Part shown: positions 27,502 through 35,960 of the stretch, piece after piece | Position numbering within the stretch: position 1 is the first letter of the stretch | How the letters are laid out: the number at the start of each line of letters is the position of its first letter | Assembly: GCF_034421375.1 (NCBI RefSeq) | Contig: NZ_CP139779.1 | Coordinates: 1,426,001 to 1,490,000, forward strand | From: Microbacterium invictum | GTDB taxonomy: Bacteria > Actinomycetota > Actinomycetes > Actinomycetales > Microbacteriaceae | Reading direction: 5' to 3' | Length of the DNA stretch: 64,000 nt | The notes under the pieces: model-generated | The model's input: the letters and a program-made list of their open reading frames with translations, nothing else | What the model was told of the DNA's origin: nothing | Databases searched by the model: none | Made by a program: the position numbers and the translations under genes

Positions 27502-27548
27502 GGGAACCTCCTCGGGATGTCGGGTGGGGCGTGCCCAGGGGTGGGCAC
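27471..27548 (-). CDS. Putative leaderless leader ORF upstream of the Stealth gene
   Basis: A GTG lies exactly 6 bases after a TACAGT -10. It opens a 25-codon proline-rich frame that runs across the GGAGG site and the Stealth ATG in another frame. It stops with TGA overlapping the in-frame Met10 codon of Stealth (ATGA). It may be a translated leader peptide that controls the Stealth gene, or chance. Confidence 0.3.
   Translation of the reverse strand: MPTPGHAPPDIPRRFPWHASLPFRR
27531..27548. repeat. Perfect inverted repeat at the 5' end of the Stealth transcript
   Basis: GTGCCCA-GGGG-TGGGCAC, 7-bp arms with a 4-base spacer. It begins at the predicted transcription start of the Stealth mRNA. 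It could be a 5' stem-loop or a repressor operator next to the -10. Confidence 0.5.
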
Positions 27549-27554
27549 CGGACA

Positions 27555-27560
27555 ACTGTA
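27555..27560 (-). promoter_or_regulatory. -10 hexamer TACAGT, promoter of the Stealth gene
   Basis: The predicted start is about base 27548, leaving a leader of about 47 bases before the Stealth ATG that contains the inverted repeat and GGAGG. Confidence 0.45.
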
Positions 27561-27634
27561 GTTCTCCTTCTGTTTCCTCGGCGTTTCCTCGAAAGTCGGC
27601 CGCGGGCGCGCGGACCGCCCTTCGCCGTGGGCGA

Positions 27635-27640
27635 TAGCCT
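27635..27640 (+). promoter_or_regulatory. -10 hexamer TAGCCT, leaderless promoter of ispE
   Basis: TAGCCT, 6 bases, ATG of ispE. Confidence 0.5.
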
Positions 27641-27646
27641 CGATGC

Positions 27647-28582
27647 ATGACCGTGGACCCTGCCGGCCCCGCCGATCGCGTCCACGTCCGTGCCCCGGGC
27701 AAGCTCAACGTCTTCTTCGAGGTCGGCGCGGTCCAGCCGGACGGCTACCACGACGTCGCCTCGGCCTACCAGGCCGTCTCCCTCGTCGAGGATCTATGGG
27801 CCGAGAACGCCGACGACTTCTCCCTCACGGTGTCGGGCTCGGTGGATGTCGCGGGGGTGCCGGTGGACGATCGGAACCTCGCCCTGCGGGCGGCTCGACT
27901 GCTGGCCGGCGAGATCGGTCACCGCGGCGGAGTGAGACTCCACATCGACAAGCACGTGCCGGTGGCAGGCGGGATGGGCGGAGGATCTGCGGATGCCGCA
28001 GCCGCGCTGGTCGCCTGCGACGCCCTGTGGGGGGCCGAGCTCGGGTCATCCGGACTGCATCGGCTCGCCCGGCGCCTCGGCGCCGACGTGCCCTTCGCCC
28101 TCATGGGGGGCACGGCCATCGGCACCGGTCGCGGCGACCAGCTGAACCGCGCTCTGGCCAAGGGGCGCTTCGACTGGGTGGTCGTGACCTCGGAGGACGG
28201 ACTGTCGACCCCGGAGGTCTACGGGCATCTCGACGTGATGCGGGGTCGATCCAACATCGCCCTGGCCCCGCGGACCCCGGACGTGGATCCGGGTGTGCTC
28301 CAGGCGCTGCGGGTCGGCGACGCCGTCGCGCTCGCCGCCCATGTGCGCAACGATCTGCAGACCGCGGCCCTGTCGCTGCGTCCGGACCTCAGGGACGTCC
28401 TCGAGCTGGGAGAGGGATCGGGAGCCCTCGTCGGCATCGTGTCGGGGTCGGGGCCGACCCTCGCCTTCCTTGCGGCCGACCCCGAATCGGCGCTCGAGCT
28501 GCAGGTCGCGCTGAGCGTCGCCGGACACCGCGCCCTGCACGTTCACGGGCCGGTCGCGGGTGCGCGGATCGTTTCGGAGTAA
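27647..28582 (+). CDS. ispE: 4-diphosphocytidyl-2-C-methyl-D-erythritol kinase
   Basis: 311 residues. GHMP kinase of the MEP isoprenoid pathway, phosphorylating CDP-methylerythritol at the 2-hydroxyl. Motifs: [14 protein letters not shown] at the N-terminus, the ATP loop [18 protein letters not shown] near residue 105, and [11 protein letters not shown] near the C-terminus. It normally follows ksgA in Actinobacteria; here it is separated from rsmA by the phosphoesterase and Stealth genes, and has its own leaderless-type promoter. Confidence 0.95.
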   Translation: MTVDPAGPADRVHVRAPGKLNVFFEVGAVQPDGYHDVASAYQAVSLVEDLWAENADDFSLTVSGSVDVAGVPVDDRNLALRAARLLAGEIGHRGGVRLHIDKHVPVAGGMGGGSADAAAALVACDALWGAELGSSGLHRLARRLGADVPFALMGGTAIGTGRGDQLNRALAKGRFDWVVVTSEDGLSTPEVYGHLDVMRGRSNIALAPRTPDVDPGVLQALRVGDAVALAAHVRNDLQTAALSLRPDLRDVLELGEGSGALVGIVSGSGPTLAFLAADPESALELQVALSVAGHRALHVHGPVAGARIVSE

Positions 28583-28616
28583 GTCGCGATCGGGTCCCGG
28601 TGTCGGCGGCGTCGGC

Positions 28617-28622
28617 TAGCGT
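28617..28622 (+). promoter_or_regulatory. -10 hexamer TAGCGT upstream of the DUF427 gene
   Basis: TAGCGT; the predicted start is about base 28629, 45 bases before the DUF427 ATG. Confidence 0.45.
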
Positions 28623-28629
28623 GAACAGG

Positions 28630-28677
28630 GTGGTCGCCCCGGCGGCGCATCCGCACGACGTCAGGAGGACTCGATGA
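28630..28677 (+). CDS. Putative leaderless leader ORF upstream of DUF427
   Basis: A GTG lies 7 bases after TAGCGT and opens 15 codons (VVAPAAHPHDVRRTR, first residue Met if initiating). They stop with TGA overlapping the DUF427 ATG as ATGA. The AGGAGG ribosome-binding site lies inside it. The arrangement suggests translational coupling, but there is no protein-level evidence. Confidence 0.33.
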   Translation: MVAPAAHPHDVRRTR

Positions 28678-28976
28678 AGGCAGTACTGGACGGAACGGTG
28701 ATCGCCGAGGCATCGAAAGACGAGCTCGTCTCGATCGAGGGGAACTGGTACTTCCCGCCCTCGAGCGTCGTGGAGGGTGTGCTCGTCGAGAGCCCTACGC
28801 CGTACACGTGTCCGTGGAAGGGCGAGTGCCAGTATTACGACGTGACGTCGGGCGAGGGCGCGCTGAAGGACCGCGCGTGGTCCTACCCGACCCCGTACCC
28901 GACCGCGATCGAGCGCGTCGGCACGGATTTCTCCGGATACGTCGCCTTCTGGAAGGAAGTTCAGGTCGTCGACTGA
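28674..28976 (+). CDS. DUF427 domain protein
   Basis: 100 residues, the size of a single DUF427 domain. It has the family pattern of a Trp/Tyr-rich beta fold: GNWYFPPSSV, then TPYTCPWKGECQYYDV and YVAFWKEVQV at the end. The function is unknown. Members occur singly in many Actinobacteria and are sometimes linked with redox or stress genes. AGGAGG lies 5 bases before the ATG. The importer ATPase gene begins 22 bases downstream, so the two may share a transcript. Confidence 0.88.
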   Translation: MKAVLDGTVIAEASKDELVSIEGNWYFPPSSVVEGVLVESPTPYTCPWKGECQYYDVTSGEGALKDRAWSYPTPYPTAIERVGTDFSGYVAFWKEVQVVD

Positions 28977-28998
28977 GGCGACCTGAGGCACCCGCGCG

Positions 28999-29826
28999 AT
29001 GATCGAGTTCCGAGGCATCACCAAACGGTTCCCCGACGGCACGGAGGCGGTTCGATCCTTCGACCTCGTCGTGCCCGCCCACACCACCACGGTCTTCGTC
29101 GGTTCTTCCGGATGCGGCAAGACCACGCTCCTGCGCATGATCAACCGCATGGTCGAGCCCACGGACGGGACCATCCTCATCGACGGCGACGACATCGCCG
29201 GCCGTGATCCGGTCAAGCTCCGCCGGAGCATCGGGTACGTCATGCAGAACTCCGGGCTGCTCCCGCACTTCACCGTCGCCGAGAACATCGCCACCGTCCC
29301 GGTGCTGGAGGGCGCGAACCGCAAGAAGGCCCGCGCGCAGGCGCTCGAGCTCATGGACACGGTCGGACTCGACCGCGGCATGGCCGACCGCTACCCCAGC
29401 CAGCTCTCCGGCGGTCAGCAGCAGCGCGTCGGGGTCGCCCGAGGCCTTGCCGCCGACCCCAACATCCTCCTCATGGACGAACCCTTCGGTGCGGTCGACC
29501 CGATCGTGCGGGCGGAGCTCCAGGAGGAGCTGCTGAGGATCCAGCGCGAGGTCGCCAAGACGATCGTGTTCGTCACCCATGACATCGACGAGGCGTTCCT
29601 GCTCGGGGATCAGGTCGTGATCCTCGAGAAGGGCGCCCAGGTGGCCCAGCGCGGCACGCCGGACGAGATCATCGAGGACCCGGCGACCGACTTCGTCGCC
29701 TCTTTCATCGGCGCGGACAAGGGCAAGCGTGCGCTGAGGTTGAAGCAGACGCCGCACGGCACGGTCGTCGTCGACGGCGAGGGGCGCACGCAGGGAGCTC
29801 TCATCGAGGATGGCGCTCGCACGTGA
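28999..29826 (+). CDS. opuCA: OpuC/ProV-type ABC transporter ATP-binding protein (compatible-solute uptake)
   Basis: 275 residues. Walker A GSSGCGKTTLLRM, Q-loop VMQNSGLLPH, signature LSGGQQQRVGVARG, Walker B ILLMDEPFGAVD and VTHDIDEAF. The residues PFGAVDPIVR and DEAFLLGDQVVILEKG are typical of glycine betaine/carnitine/choline ATPases. Usual OpuCA/ProV proteins carry two CBS domains after the ATPase; here only about 35 residues follow the ATPase domain, so the CBS osmosensor is absent. Stop and next start overlap (GTGA). Confidence 0.92.
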   Translation: MIEFRGITKRFPDGTEAVRSFDLVVPAHTTTVFVGSSGCGKTTLLRMINRMVEPTDGTILIDGDDIAGRDPVKLRRSIGYVMQNSGLLPHFTVAENIATVPVLEGANRKKARAQALELMDTVGLDRGMADRYPSQLSGGQQQRVGVARGLAADPNILLMDEPFGAVDPIVRAELQEELLRIQREVAKTIVFVTHDIDEAFLLGDQVVILEKGAQVAQRGTPDEIIEDPATDFVASFIGADKGKRALRLKQTPHGTVVVDGEGRTQGALIEDGART

Positions 29827-30512
29827 CGTGGGTGCTGAACAACCTCGGACTCATCGGGGAGCTCGCCGTAGTGCACCTGCGGCAGAGCGTCATCGCCCTG
29901 GTCCTGGGCTTCGTCATCTCCGTGCCGCTGGGCTGGGTCGCCTGGCGCTACCGACTGGTGCGCAGCGGCGTGATCACGATCACCGGTCTGCTCTACACCA
30001 TTCCCTCGATCGCCCTGCTGGTGCTGCTGCCCAGCGCCACGGGGTTGTATTCCATCACCAGCGAGACGAACCTCATCGTCGCCCTGACGATCTATGCGGT
30101 GGCGATTCTCGTGCGCGCCGTCGCCGACGGGCTCGACTCGGTCGACGAGGGCGTGCGGCAGTCGTCCACCGCGATGGGGTATGCCTCGTTCCGCCGCTTC
30201 TGGGCGGTGGAGTTCCCGCTGGCGGGTCCCGTCATCCTCGCCGGGCTCCGGGTGACCGCGGCGAGCACCATCGCGCTGGCGACGGTCGGGATCCTCGCCG
30301 GGATCATCAACCTCGGCTACCTGTTCACCAACGGCCTCGACCGACGGATCATCCCCGAGGTCGTCGCGGGTGTCGTCGCCGTCGTGGTCCTCGCCCTCCT
30401 CGTCGATCTCGTCCTCCTCGTCGCGGGCCGGCTCCTCATGCCGTGGACCCGGCGCGTGGCGAGCACGCGGGTGAGGACGGGCCGCGTCGCCCTGACGGGA
30501 GCGGGCGCATGA
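29823..30512 (+). CDS. opuCB: OpuC-type ABC transporter permease 1
   Basis: 229 residues, six hydrophobic segments, BPD_transp_1 type. It contains the ATPase-contact EAA loop in DEGVRQSSTAMGYASFRRFW. GTG start, GTGA overlap with the ATPase gene and ATGA overlap with the second permease. It acts in the membrane with the second permease as a heterodimer. Confidence 0.92.
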   Translation: MTWVLNNLGLIGELAVVHLRQSVIALVLGFVISVPLGWVAWRYRLVRSGVITITGLLYTIPSIALLVLLPSATGLYSITSETNLIVALTIYAVAILVRAVADGLDSVDEGVRQSSTAMGYASFRRFWAVEFPLAGPVILAGLRVTAASTIALATVGILAGIINLGYLFTNGLDRRIIPEVVAGVVAVVVLALLVDLVLLVAGRLLMPWTRRVASTRVRTGRVALTGAGA

Positions 30513-31228
30513 ACTACTTCATCGACGCGTTCGCGTGGATCTTCGGCGGCGACACCGGCTACCTCGATCCCATTCCGGTCGCCTTCGCCCAGCAGGTCGC
30601 CTACACCGTGGTCTCGGTCGTGATCGCCGGCGCCATCGCGACGCCCATCGGATGGTGGATCGGGCACACCGGCAAGGGCCGGGAGATCGCCGTGGCGATC
30701 TCGGGCGCCGCACGCGCCATCCCCTCGTTCGGACTGCTGATCCTCCTCACGCTGCTGCTCGGGGTGCTGCGCAAGCCCGAGGCCGCCGTCATCACGTTCG
30801 TCGTGCTCGCCATCCCGTCGATCCTCGCCGGGGCGTACGCGGGATTCGAGGCCATCGACCGCCGGGTGATCGACGCAGGGCGGTCGATGGGCATGACCGA
30901 ACGGCAGATCCTCTGGCGGGTCGAGGTGCCGCTCGGGCTCTCGCTCCTCGTCGGCGGGATCCGGTCCGCGACCCTCCAGGTGGTCGCCACGGTCACGATC
31001 GCCGCGTATATCGGACTGGGCGGCCTCGGGCAATACATCATCACCGGCTTGGAGCTGCGCCGCATCGAGGTCATCATCGGTGGTGCGATCCTCGTCGCCG
31101 CGCTGGCCCTCGTCCTCGACGGCGTGTTCGCGATCCTGCAACGACTCGCCGTGCCGCGGGGCGTCGTCGCCGGTCTCCGGCAGTCCACCTCCTCACGTGC
31201 CCGGGCCCCCCGCATGGCGGCGGCCTGA
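30509..31228 (+). CDS. opuCD: OpuC-type ABC transporter permease 2
   Basis: 239 residues, about six membrane helices, with an EAA loop seen as DAGRSMGMTERQILWRVEVP. The ATG at 30509 overlaps the stop of the first permease; longer in-frame readings upstream are inside that gene. The basic C-terminal tail (RQSTSSRARAPRMAAA) is cytoplasmic. Confidence 0.92.
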   Translation: MNYFIDAFAWIFGGDTGYLDPIPVAFAQQVAYTVVSVVIAGAIATPIGWWIGHTGKGREIAVAISGAARAIPSFGLLILLTLLLGVLRKPEAAVITFVVLAIPSILAGAYAGFEAIDRRVIDAGRSMGMTERQILWRVEVPLGLSLLVGGIRSATLQVVATVTIAAYIGLGGLGQYIITGLELRRIEVIIGGAILVAALALVLDGVFAILQRLAVPRGVVAGLRQSTSSRARAPRMAAA

Positions 31229-31267
31229 TTCGGCTCCTTCCCTATCCGCATCAGAAAAGAGGAAACC

Positions 31268-32191
31268 ATGTTCACAGCACGACTTCGAAAGGGCCTTGCG
31301 GGCGTCGCGATCCTGACGGGTGCCGTCCTCACGATGGCCGGCTGCGCGTCGAGCGACCCGCTCGACTCCGGCGGCGGCGACGAGAGTGCCGGCGCCGGAG
31401 ACAGCAGCACCATCGTCGTGGGATCGCAGGCCTACTACTCCAACGAGATCATCGCGGAGATCTACGCCCAGGCCCTGGAGAACGCCGGGTTCGAGGTGGA
31501 GAGGCAGTTCAACATCGGGCAGCGGGACGCCTACATCCCGCTCCTGGAGAGCGGCGAGGTGAACCTCTTCCCCGAGTACAGCGGCAACCTGCTGCAGTAC
31601 TTCGACGAGGAGACCACCGCCCGTACCGCCGACGAGGTCTACGCCGCCCTGCCCGACGCGCTCCCGGAGGGGCTGACGGTGCTCGACCAGTCCACCGCCA
31701 GCGACCAGGACTCCTACACCGTGACCGCCGCGTTCGCCGACGAGTACTCCCTGTCCTCCATCGCGGACCTGGCGAACGTCGACGTGCCGCTGACCCTCGG
31801 CGGTCCGCCCGAGCTCGCCGAGCGCCCCTACGGCCCCGCTGGCCTCGCCGAGACCTACGGGGTGGACGTGTCGTTCTCCGCGACCGGTGACACCACGGTC
31901 GAAGACCTCGTGGCCGGCACCGTCAACGTCGCCAACGTCTTCACCGCCGACCCGCGGATCCAGACCGAGGACCTCGTCGTGCTCGAAGATCCCGAGGGCC
32001 TGTTCCTCGCGTCGAACGTGGTGCCGGTGGTCAGCGCCGACGTCGCGGACGAGATCGCCGACGTCATCAACCAGGTCAGCGCCGCGCTGACGCCCGAGGC
32101 CCTGGTCGCGCTCAACGTGCAGAGCACGGTCGACCAGCTCTCCAGCGCCGAGATCGCCACGCAGTGGCTCGAGGAGAACAGCATCTCCTGA
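31268..32191 (+). CDS. opuCC: OpuC-type substrate-binding lipoprotein
   Basis: 307 residues. The signal peptide has basic residues and a hydrophobic stretch ending in the lipobox TMAGC, so the mature lipoprotein begins at Cys26. The OpuAC-type ligand domain has VVGSQAYYSNEIIAEIYAQ, LFPEYSGNLLQYF and VANVFTADPRI, as in proteins binding choline, glycine betaine or carnitine. GAAAAGAGGAAA lies before the ATG. It is the last gene of the importer operon and is followed by a strong hairpin. Confidence 0.92.
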   Translation: MFTARLRKGLAGVAILTGAVLTMAGCASSDPLDSGGGDESAGAGDSSTIVVGSQAYYSNEIIAEIYAQALENAGFEVERQFNIGQRDAYIPLLESGEVNLFPEYSGNLLQYFDEETTARTADEVYAALPDALPEGLTVLDQSTASDQDSYTVTAAFADEYSLSSIADLANVDVPLTLGGPPELAERPYGPAGLAETYGVDVSFSATGDTTVEDLVAGTVNVANVFTADPRIQTEDLVVLEDPEGLFLASNVVPVVSADVADEIADVINQVSAALTPEALVALNVQSTVDQLSSAEIATQWLEENSIS

Positions 32192-32204
32192 CCCGGGAAC
32201 GGGG

Positions 32205-32242
32205 GAGGGGCATCGACGGGCGTGCGCCTGTCGGTGCCCCTC
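32205..32242 (+). terminator. Strong hairpin terminator after the Opu operon
   Basis: The outer stem GAGGGGCA/TGCCCCTC is continued, after one T-G wobble, by CGACGGGCG/CGCCTGTCG (one wobble) around a 2-base loop. That makes a stem of about 18 bp. There is no T-tract. It ends 2 bases before the -10 of the acetyltransferase gene. Confidence 0.65.
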
Positions 32243-32244
32243 AC

Positions 32245-32250
32245 TAGCGT
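32245..32250 (+). promoter_or_regulatory. -10 hexamer TAGCGT, leaderless promoter of the Eis-like gene
   Basis: TAGCGT, 7 bases, ATG at 32258. The expected -35 zone lies inside the Opu terminator hairpin. Confidence 0.5.
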
Positions 32251-32257
32251 GGTGGGT

Positions 32258-33568
32258 ATGGATGCAGCTGCTGCCGACGCCCATCTCGCGCGCGATGTGG
32301 ATCCGGTCTCCCGAGAACGCCTCGAGGCTCAGGGCCTCGAGATGAGAATGGTGACCGACGACGCCGACCGGGACGCCTTCATCCAGGTCGTCGCCCGCGG
32401 GTTCCTCGATCCCGAACTGACCGACGAGCAGGTGCGCGAGACGCGCTCCCGCGGGAGCTACCGTCGCCTCACGGGCGTCTACGACCCGCAGACGCCGACG
32501 GCGTCTGCGCCCGTGGCCACGAGCGCCTCGTGGCTGTCCGAGCTCACGCTGCCCGGCGGCGGCGTGCTGCCCGGAAGCGCCATCAGCGCCGTCACCGTCG
32601 CGCCCACCCATCGGCGACGGGGGGTCGCACGGGCTCTGCTGGAGGCCGAGCTGCGCAGCGCGGTCGCGGGCGGTGTGCCGCTGGCGATGCTGACCGTCAG
32701 CGAAGCCACCCTGTACGGCCGGTACGGCTTCGGCCCGGCGGCCCCGGCGGCGAACTGGGTCATCGACACCAAGCGGGCCGGATGGCGCGGGCCCGGCCGG
32801 TCCGGCCGGGTGGACTTCATCTCACGGGAGACCTGGCGCGAGATCGCGCCCGCCCTCCACGAGGAGGTGCGCCTGCGCTCGGTGGGCGAACTGGAGATCC
32901 CCGCCGGCCATTGGGACAGCTTCGCCGGTACGAGGCCCGACGCGAAAGACCCGGGCAAACGCCGCGCGATCCAGTGGCGCGACGACGCCGGACGGGTCCG
33001 CGGCGCGGCGCTCTACACCGTCACCGAGAACAGCGACGACTGGACGAAGTCCCGCGTCGACGTGACCTCCCTCCTCGCCGTCACGCCCACCGCCTACGCG
33101 GCGCTGTGGCGCTTCCTCCTCGAGCTCGACCTGATCGGCGAGATCCATGCCGGAGAACTCGCCGTGGATGAGCCGCTGTGGTGGATGATCGCCGACCAGC
33201 GCGCAGCCACGATCACGCTCCGCGATCACCAGTACGTGCGGATCATCGACGTCCCCCGGGTGCTCGAGGGGCGGACCTACAGCGGTTCGGGCGAGGTCGT
33301 CCTCGATGTGGAGGACTCGCTGGGCCTGTCCACCGGCCGCTGGCATCTGCGGGTGGTCGACGGCATCGGCACCGTCGAAGACATCGGCGATTCCGCCGCC
33401 GCCGCGCCGGTGGTGCGCCTGGGGATCGAGGAGCTGTCGGCGATCTCCCTCGGTGGCGTGTCGGTCGCGACCCTCGCGGCTGCGGGGCGGCTGGCCGTCG
33501 ACGACGCCGAAACCGTCTCCCTCCTCTTCCTGACCGCTCGTGCGCCACGGCTGAGCTTCTGGTACTGA
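32258..33568 (+). CDS. Eis-like GNAT N-acetyltransferase
   Basis: 436 residues, the size of Eis-type enzymes with two tandem GNAT domains and a C-terminal SCP-like domain. The acetyl-CoA motif VAPTHRRRGVARALLEAEL is in the first domain, and YGRYGFGPAAP follows it. The C-terminus ends in LSFWY; Eis enzymes use the C-terminal carboxylate in catalysis (family knowledge). Eis proteins acetylate amines such as aminoglycosides or lysine side chains; the substrate is unknown here. The ATG at 32258 is favoured over an in-frame start at 32222, which lies in the terminator hairpin. Confidence 0.88.
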   Translation: MDAAAADAHLARDVDPVSRERLEAQGLEMRMVTDDADRDAFIQVVARGFLDPELTDEQVRETRSRGSYRRLTGVYDPQTPTASAPVATSASWLSELTLPGGGVLPGSAISAVTVAPTHRRRGVARALLEAELRSAVAGGVPLAMLTVSEATLYGRYGFGPAAPAANWVIDTKRAGWRGPGRSGRVDFISRETWREIAPALHEEVRLRSVGELEIPAGHWDSFAGTRPDAKDPGKRRAIQWRDDAGRVRGAALYTVTENSDDWTKSRVDVTSLLAVTPTAYAALWRFLLELDLIGEIHAGELAVDEPLWWMIADQRAATITLRDHQYVRIIDVPRVLEGRTYSGSGEVVLDVEDSLGLSTGRWHLRVVDGIGTVEDIGDSAAAAPVVRLGIEELSAISLGGVSVATLAAAGRLAVDDAETVSLLFLTARAPRLSFWY

Positions 33569-33600
33569 CTGCCGTGGTCGGCGCGCCCCGACGGTGGCCA

Positions 33601-33606
33601 TAGCCT
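33601..33606 (+). promoter_or_regulatory. -10 hexamer TAGCCT, promoter of the ABC-F gene
   Basis: TAGCCT with 9 bases to the ATG, giving a leader of 2-3 bases at most. Confidence 0.4.
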
Positions 33607-33615
33607 GGAACGGAT

Positions 33616-35415
33616 ATGGCGCATCTTCTCGGGGCCGAAGCCCTGCACCTGGAATTTCCCACGAAGGTCGTCTTCGACGGCATCTCCCTCGGCGTCGATG
33701 AGGGAGACCGCATCGGCGTCGTGGGACGCAACGGCGACGGCAAGTCCACCCTGCTGGCCATGCTCGCCGGACGCCTCGAGCCCGATTCCGGCCGCGTGAC
33801 CGTCCGGCGCGGCGTCCGGGTGGGGGTCCTCGATCAGTCCGACACCCTGGACGACGACCACACCGTGCGCTTCGCCGTGGTCGGCGACCGCGCCGATCAC
33901 GAATGGGCGGGAGATCCGCGGGTACGCGACGTCATCGAGGGTCTGCTCGAGGGACTGGACTGGGACGGACCGGTCACCGGTCTCTCCGGCGGTCAGCGGC
34001 GACGCGTCGCCCTCGCCGCCCTCCTCGTCGGCGACTGGGACGTCCTCTTCCTCGACGAGCCGACCAACCACCTCGACGTCGAGGCGATCGCGTGGCTGGC
34101 CGACCACATCCGCGGTCGCTGGCCGGCGAACCAGGGGGGACTCCTGGTTGTCACCCACGATCGGTGGTTCCTCGACGAGGTCTGCACGACGACGTGGGAG
34201 GTGCACGACCGCATCGTGGAGCCCTTCGAGGGCGGGTACGCCGCGTACATCCTGCAGCGGGTCGAGCGCGACCGGCAGGCGGCCGCCATCGAAGCGCGCC
34301 GGCAGAACCTCGCCCGGAAAGAGCTCGCGTGGCTGCGCCGCGGCGCCCCCGCGCGGACGTCCAAGCCGAAGTTCCGCATCGACGCGGCGAACGCCCTCAT
34401 CGAGGACGTCCCCGAGCTCCGCGACCCGGTGGCCCTGCAGGCTCTGGCGATCACGCGGCTCGGCAAGGACGTGGTCGACCTGCTCGACGTCTCGGTGGTG
34501 TACGACGACGGAGCCACCCGCACCGAGGTCTTCCACGATGTCGAATGGCGCATCGCGCCCGGCGAGCGCACCGGCATCCTGGGCGTCAACGGCGCGGGCA
34601 AGTCGACGCTGCTGTCGCTCATCTCGGGGGAGTTGGAGCCCAGCTCCGGCCGGGTGAAGCGGGGGAAGACGGTGCGGGTGGCCATCCTCAGCCAGCAGAT
34701 GGACGAGCTCGACCCCCACCTGGACGATCCGGTGCGCGTGGTCATCTCAGGCCTGCGCACGACCTACACCCTCGGTGCCGGGTCGAAGGCCCAGGAGCTG
34801 TCGCCGGGGCAGCTGCTGGAGCGGATGGGCTTCTCCAGCGCGCAGCTGTCCACCCCCGTCCGCGACCTCTCGGGCGGGCAGAAGCGGCGGCTGCAGCTGC
34901 TGCTCATCCTCCTCTCGCAGCCGAACGTCCTGATCCTGGACGAACCCACGAACGATCTCGACACCGACATGCTCGCCGCTCTCGAGGACCTCCTCGACTC
35001 CTGGCCGGGCACTCTCCTCGTCGTCTCCCACGACCGGTACTTCATGGAGCGGGTGACCGACCAGCAGTACGCGCTGCTGGGCGGACGCCTGCGTCACCTC
35101 CCGGCCGGCGTCGACGAGTACCTGCGGCTGCGGGCCGCGGCACGGCACGCTCCGACGGCGCTGCCGACGTCCTCACCGCCGTTCACGACGCTCGGCGGCG
35201 CCGAGCTCCGCGCCGCGCAGAAGGAGGCCGCGGCGCTCGAGCGTCGCATCGAGAAGCTCGAGAGCGAGGTGTCGCGCGCCAAGATCGCCCTCGCAGAGCA
35301 CGACCAGTCCGACTACACGGGGCTCTCGGCGGAGATGAGCCGCATCGGCGCACTCGAGGCCGAGCGCGACGCGACCGAGGAGCGCTGGTTCGCCCTCATC
35401 GAGCAGATCGGCTGA
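33616..35415 (+). CDS. ABC-F family ATPase (Uup-like)
   Basis: 599 residues, two ABC domains without membrane parts. Domain 1: Walker A GRNGDGKSTLL, signature LSGGQRRRVALAALL, Walker B VLFLDEPTNHLD. The linker carries ELAWLRRGAPARTSKPKFR, a Uup signature. Domain 2: GVNGAGKSTLLSL, LSGGQKRRLQLLLILL, VLILDEPTNDLD. A C-terminal coiled coil (near residues 530-599) follows. Uup-like ABC-F proteins act on the ribosome or in DNA/ribosome biogenesis. It is convergent with the marR gene, 3 bases apart. Confidence 0.93.
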   Translation: MAHLLGAEALHLEFPTKVVFDGISLGVDEGDRIGVVGRNGDGKSTLLAMLAGRLEPDSGRVTVRRGVRVGVLDQSDTLDDDHTVRFAVVGDRADHEWAGDPRVRDVIEGLLEGLDWDGPVTGLSGGQRRRVALAALLVGDWDVLFLDEPTNHLDVEAIAWLADHIRGRWPANQGGLLVVTHDRWFLDEVCTTTWEVHDRIVEPFEGGYAAYILQRVERDRQAAAIEARRQNLARKELAWLRRGAPARTSKPKFRIDAANALIEDVPELRDPVALQALAITRLGKDVVDLLDVSVVYDDGATRTEVFHDVEWRIAPGERTGILGVNGAGKSTLLSLISGELEPSSGRVKRGKTVRVAILSQQMDELDPHLDDPVRVVISGLRTTYTLGAGSKAQELSPGQLLERMGFSSAQLSTPVRDLSGGQKRRLQLLLILLSQPNVLILDEPTNDLDTDMLAALEDLLDSWPGTLLVVSHDRYFMERVTDQQYALLGGRLRHLPAGVDEYLRLRAAARHAPTALPTSSPPFTTLGGAELRAAQKEAAALERRIEKLESEVSRAKIALAEHDQSDYTGLSAEMSRIGALEAERDATEERWFALIEQIG

Positions 35416-35418
35416 GAC

Positions 35419-35916
35419 TCAGGCGTCGAAGCCGAGGCTGAGCTTGCGCAGCAGTCCCGCGAGGCGATCCCGATCGCTTCGCGACAACGCGCCGAGAAGG
35501 AGCGCCTCGGCGTCGACGAGGCGGGTGATCGCGGCGTCGACGCGGGTGCGGCCCTCCTCGGTGAGGGTCACCAGGATGCTCCGGCCGTCCCCCGGGTCGG
35601 CCTCGCGTCGCACCAGACGGCGCCCCACGAGGCGGTCGATCCGGTTGGTCATGGTGCCGCTGGAGACGAGCGTCTGCTGGAGCAGCTGCTTGGGGCTCAG
35701 CTGGAACGGCTCGCCCGCGCGTCGCAGCGCCGACAGCACGTCCCACTCCCACGGTTCCAGCTCGCTGCGGCGGAACGCCTCGCGCCGGGCGCGATCGAGA
35801 TGCCGCGACAGCCGATCCACCCGGGAGAGCACCTCCAGGGGAGAGAAGTCGAGGTCGGGCCGCTGCGCGCCCCAGGCCTCGACGATGCGGTCGACTTCGT
35901 CCGACTCTCGGGGCAT
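35419..35916 (-). CDS. MarR-family transcriptional regulator
   Basis: 165 residues. Winged helix: FQLSPKQLLQQTLVSSGTMTNRIDRL (split here: recognition helix SSGTMTNRIDRLVGRRLV) and wing RREADPGDGRSILVTLTEEG, the conserved D-x-R-S/G wing of MarR proteins. It acts as a dimer, usually repressing a neighbouring efflux or stress gene; its target is unclear because both neighbours are housekeeping genes. The ATG at 35916 is chosen; CAGAGT lies 6 bases upstream, a near match to the leaderless -10 pattern. Confidence 0.9.
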   Translation of the reverse strand: MPRESDEVDRIVEAWGAQRPDLDFSPLEVLSRVDRLSRHLDRARREAFRRSELEPWEWDVLSALRRAGEPFQLSPKQLLQQTLVSSGTMTNRIDRLVGRRLVRREADPGDGRSILVTLTEEGRTRVDAAITRLVDAEALLLGALSRSDRDRLAGLLRKLSLGFDA

Positions 35917-35960
35917 GCATCCACTCTGGCAGACTTGTCGGGCGCCCTCAGCGGGCGCGG

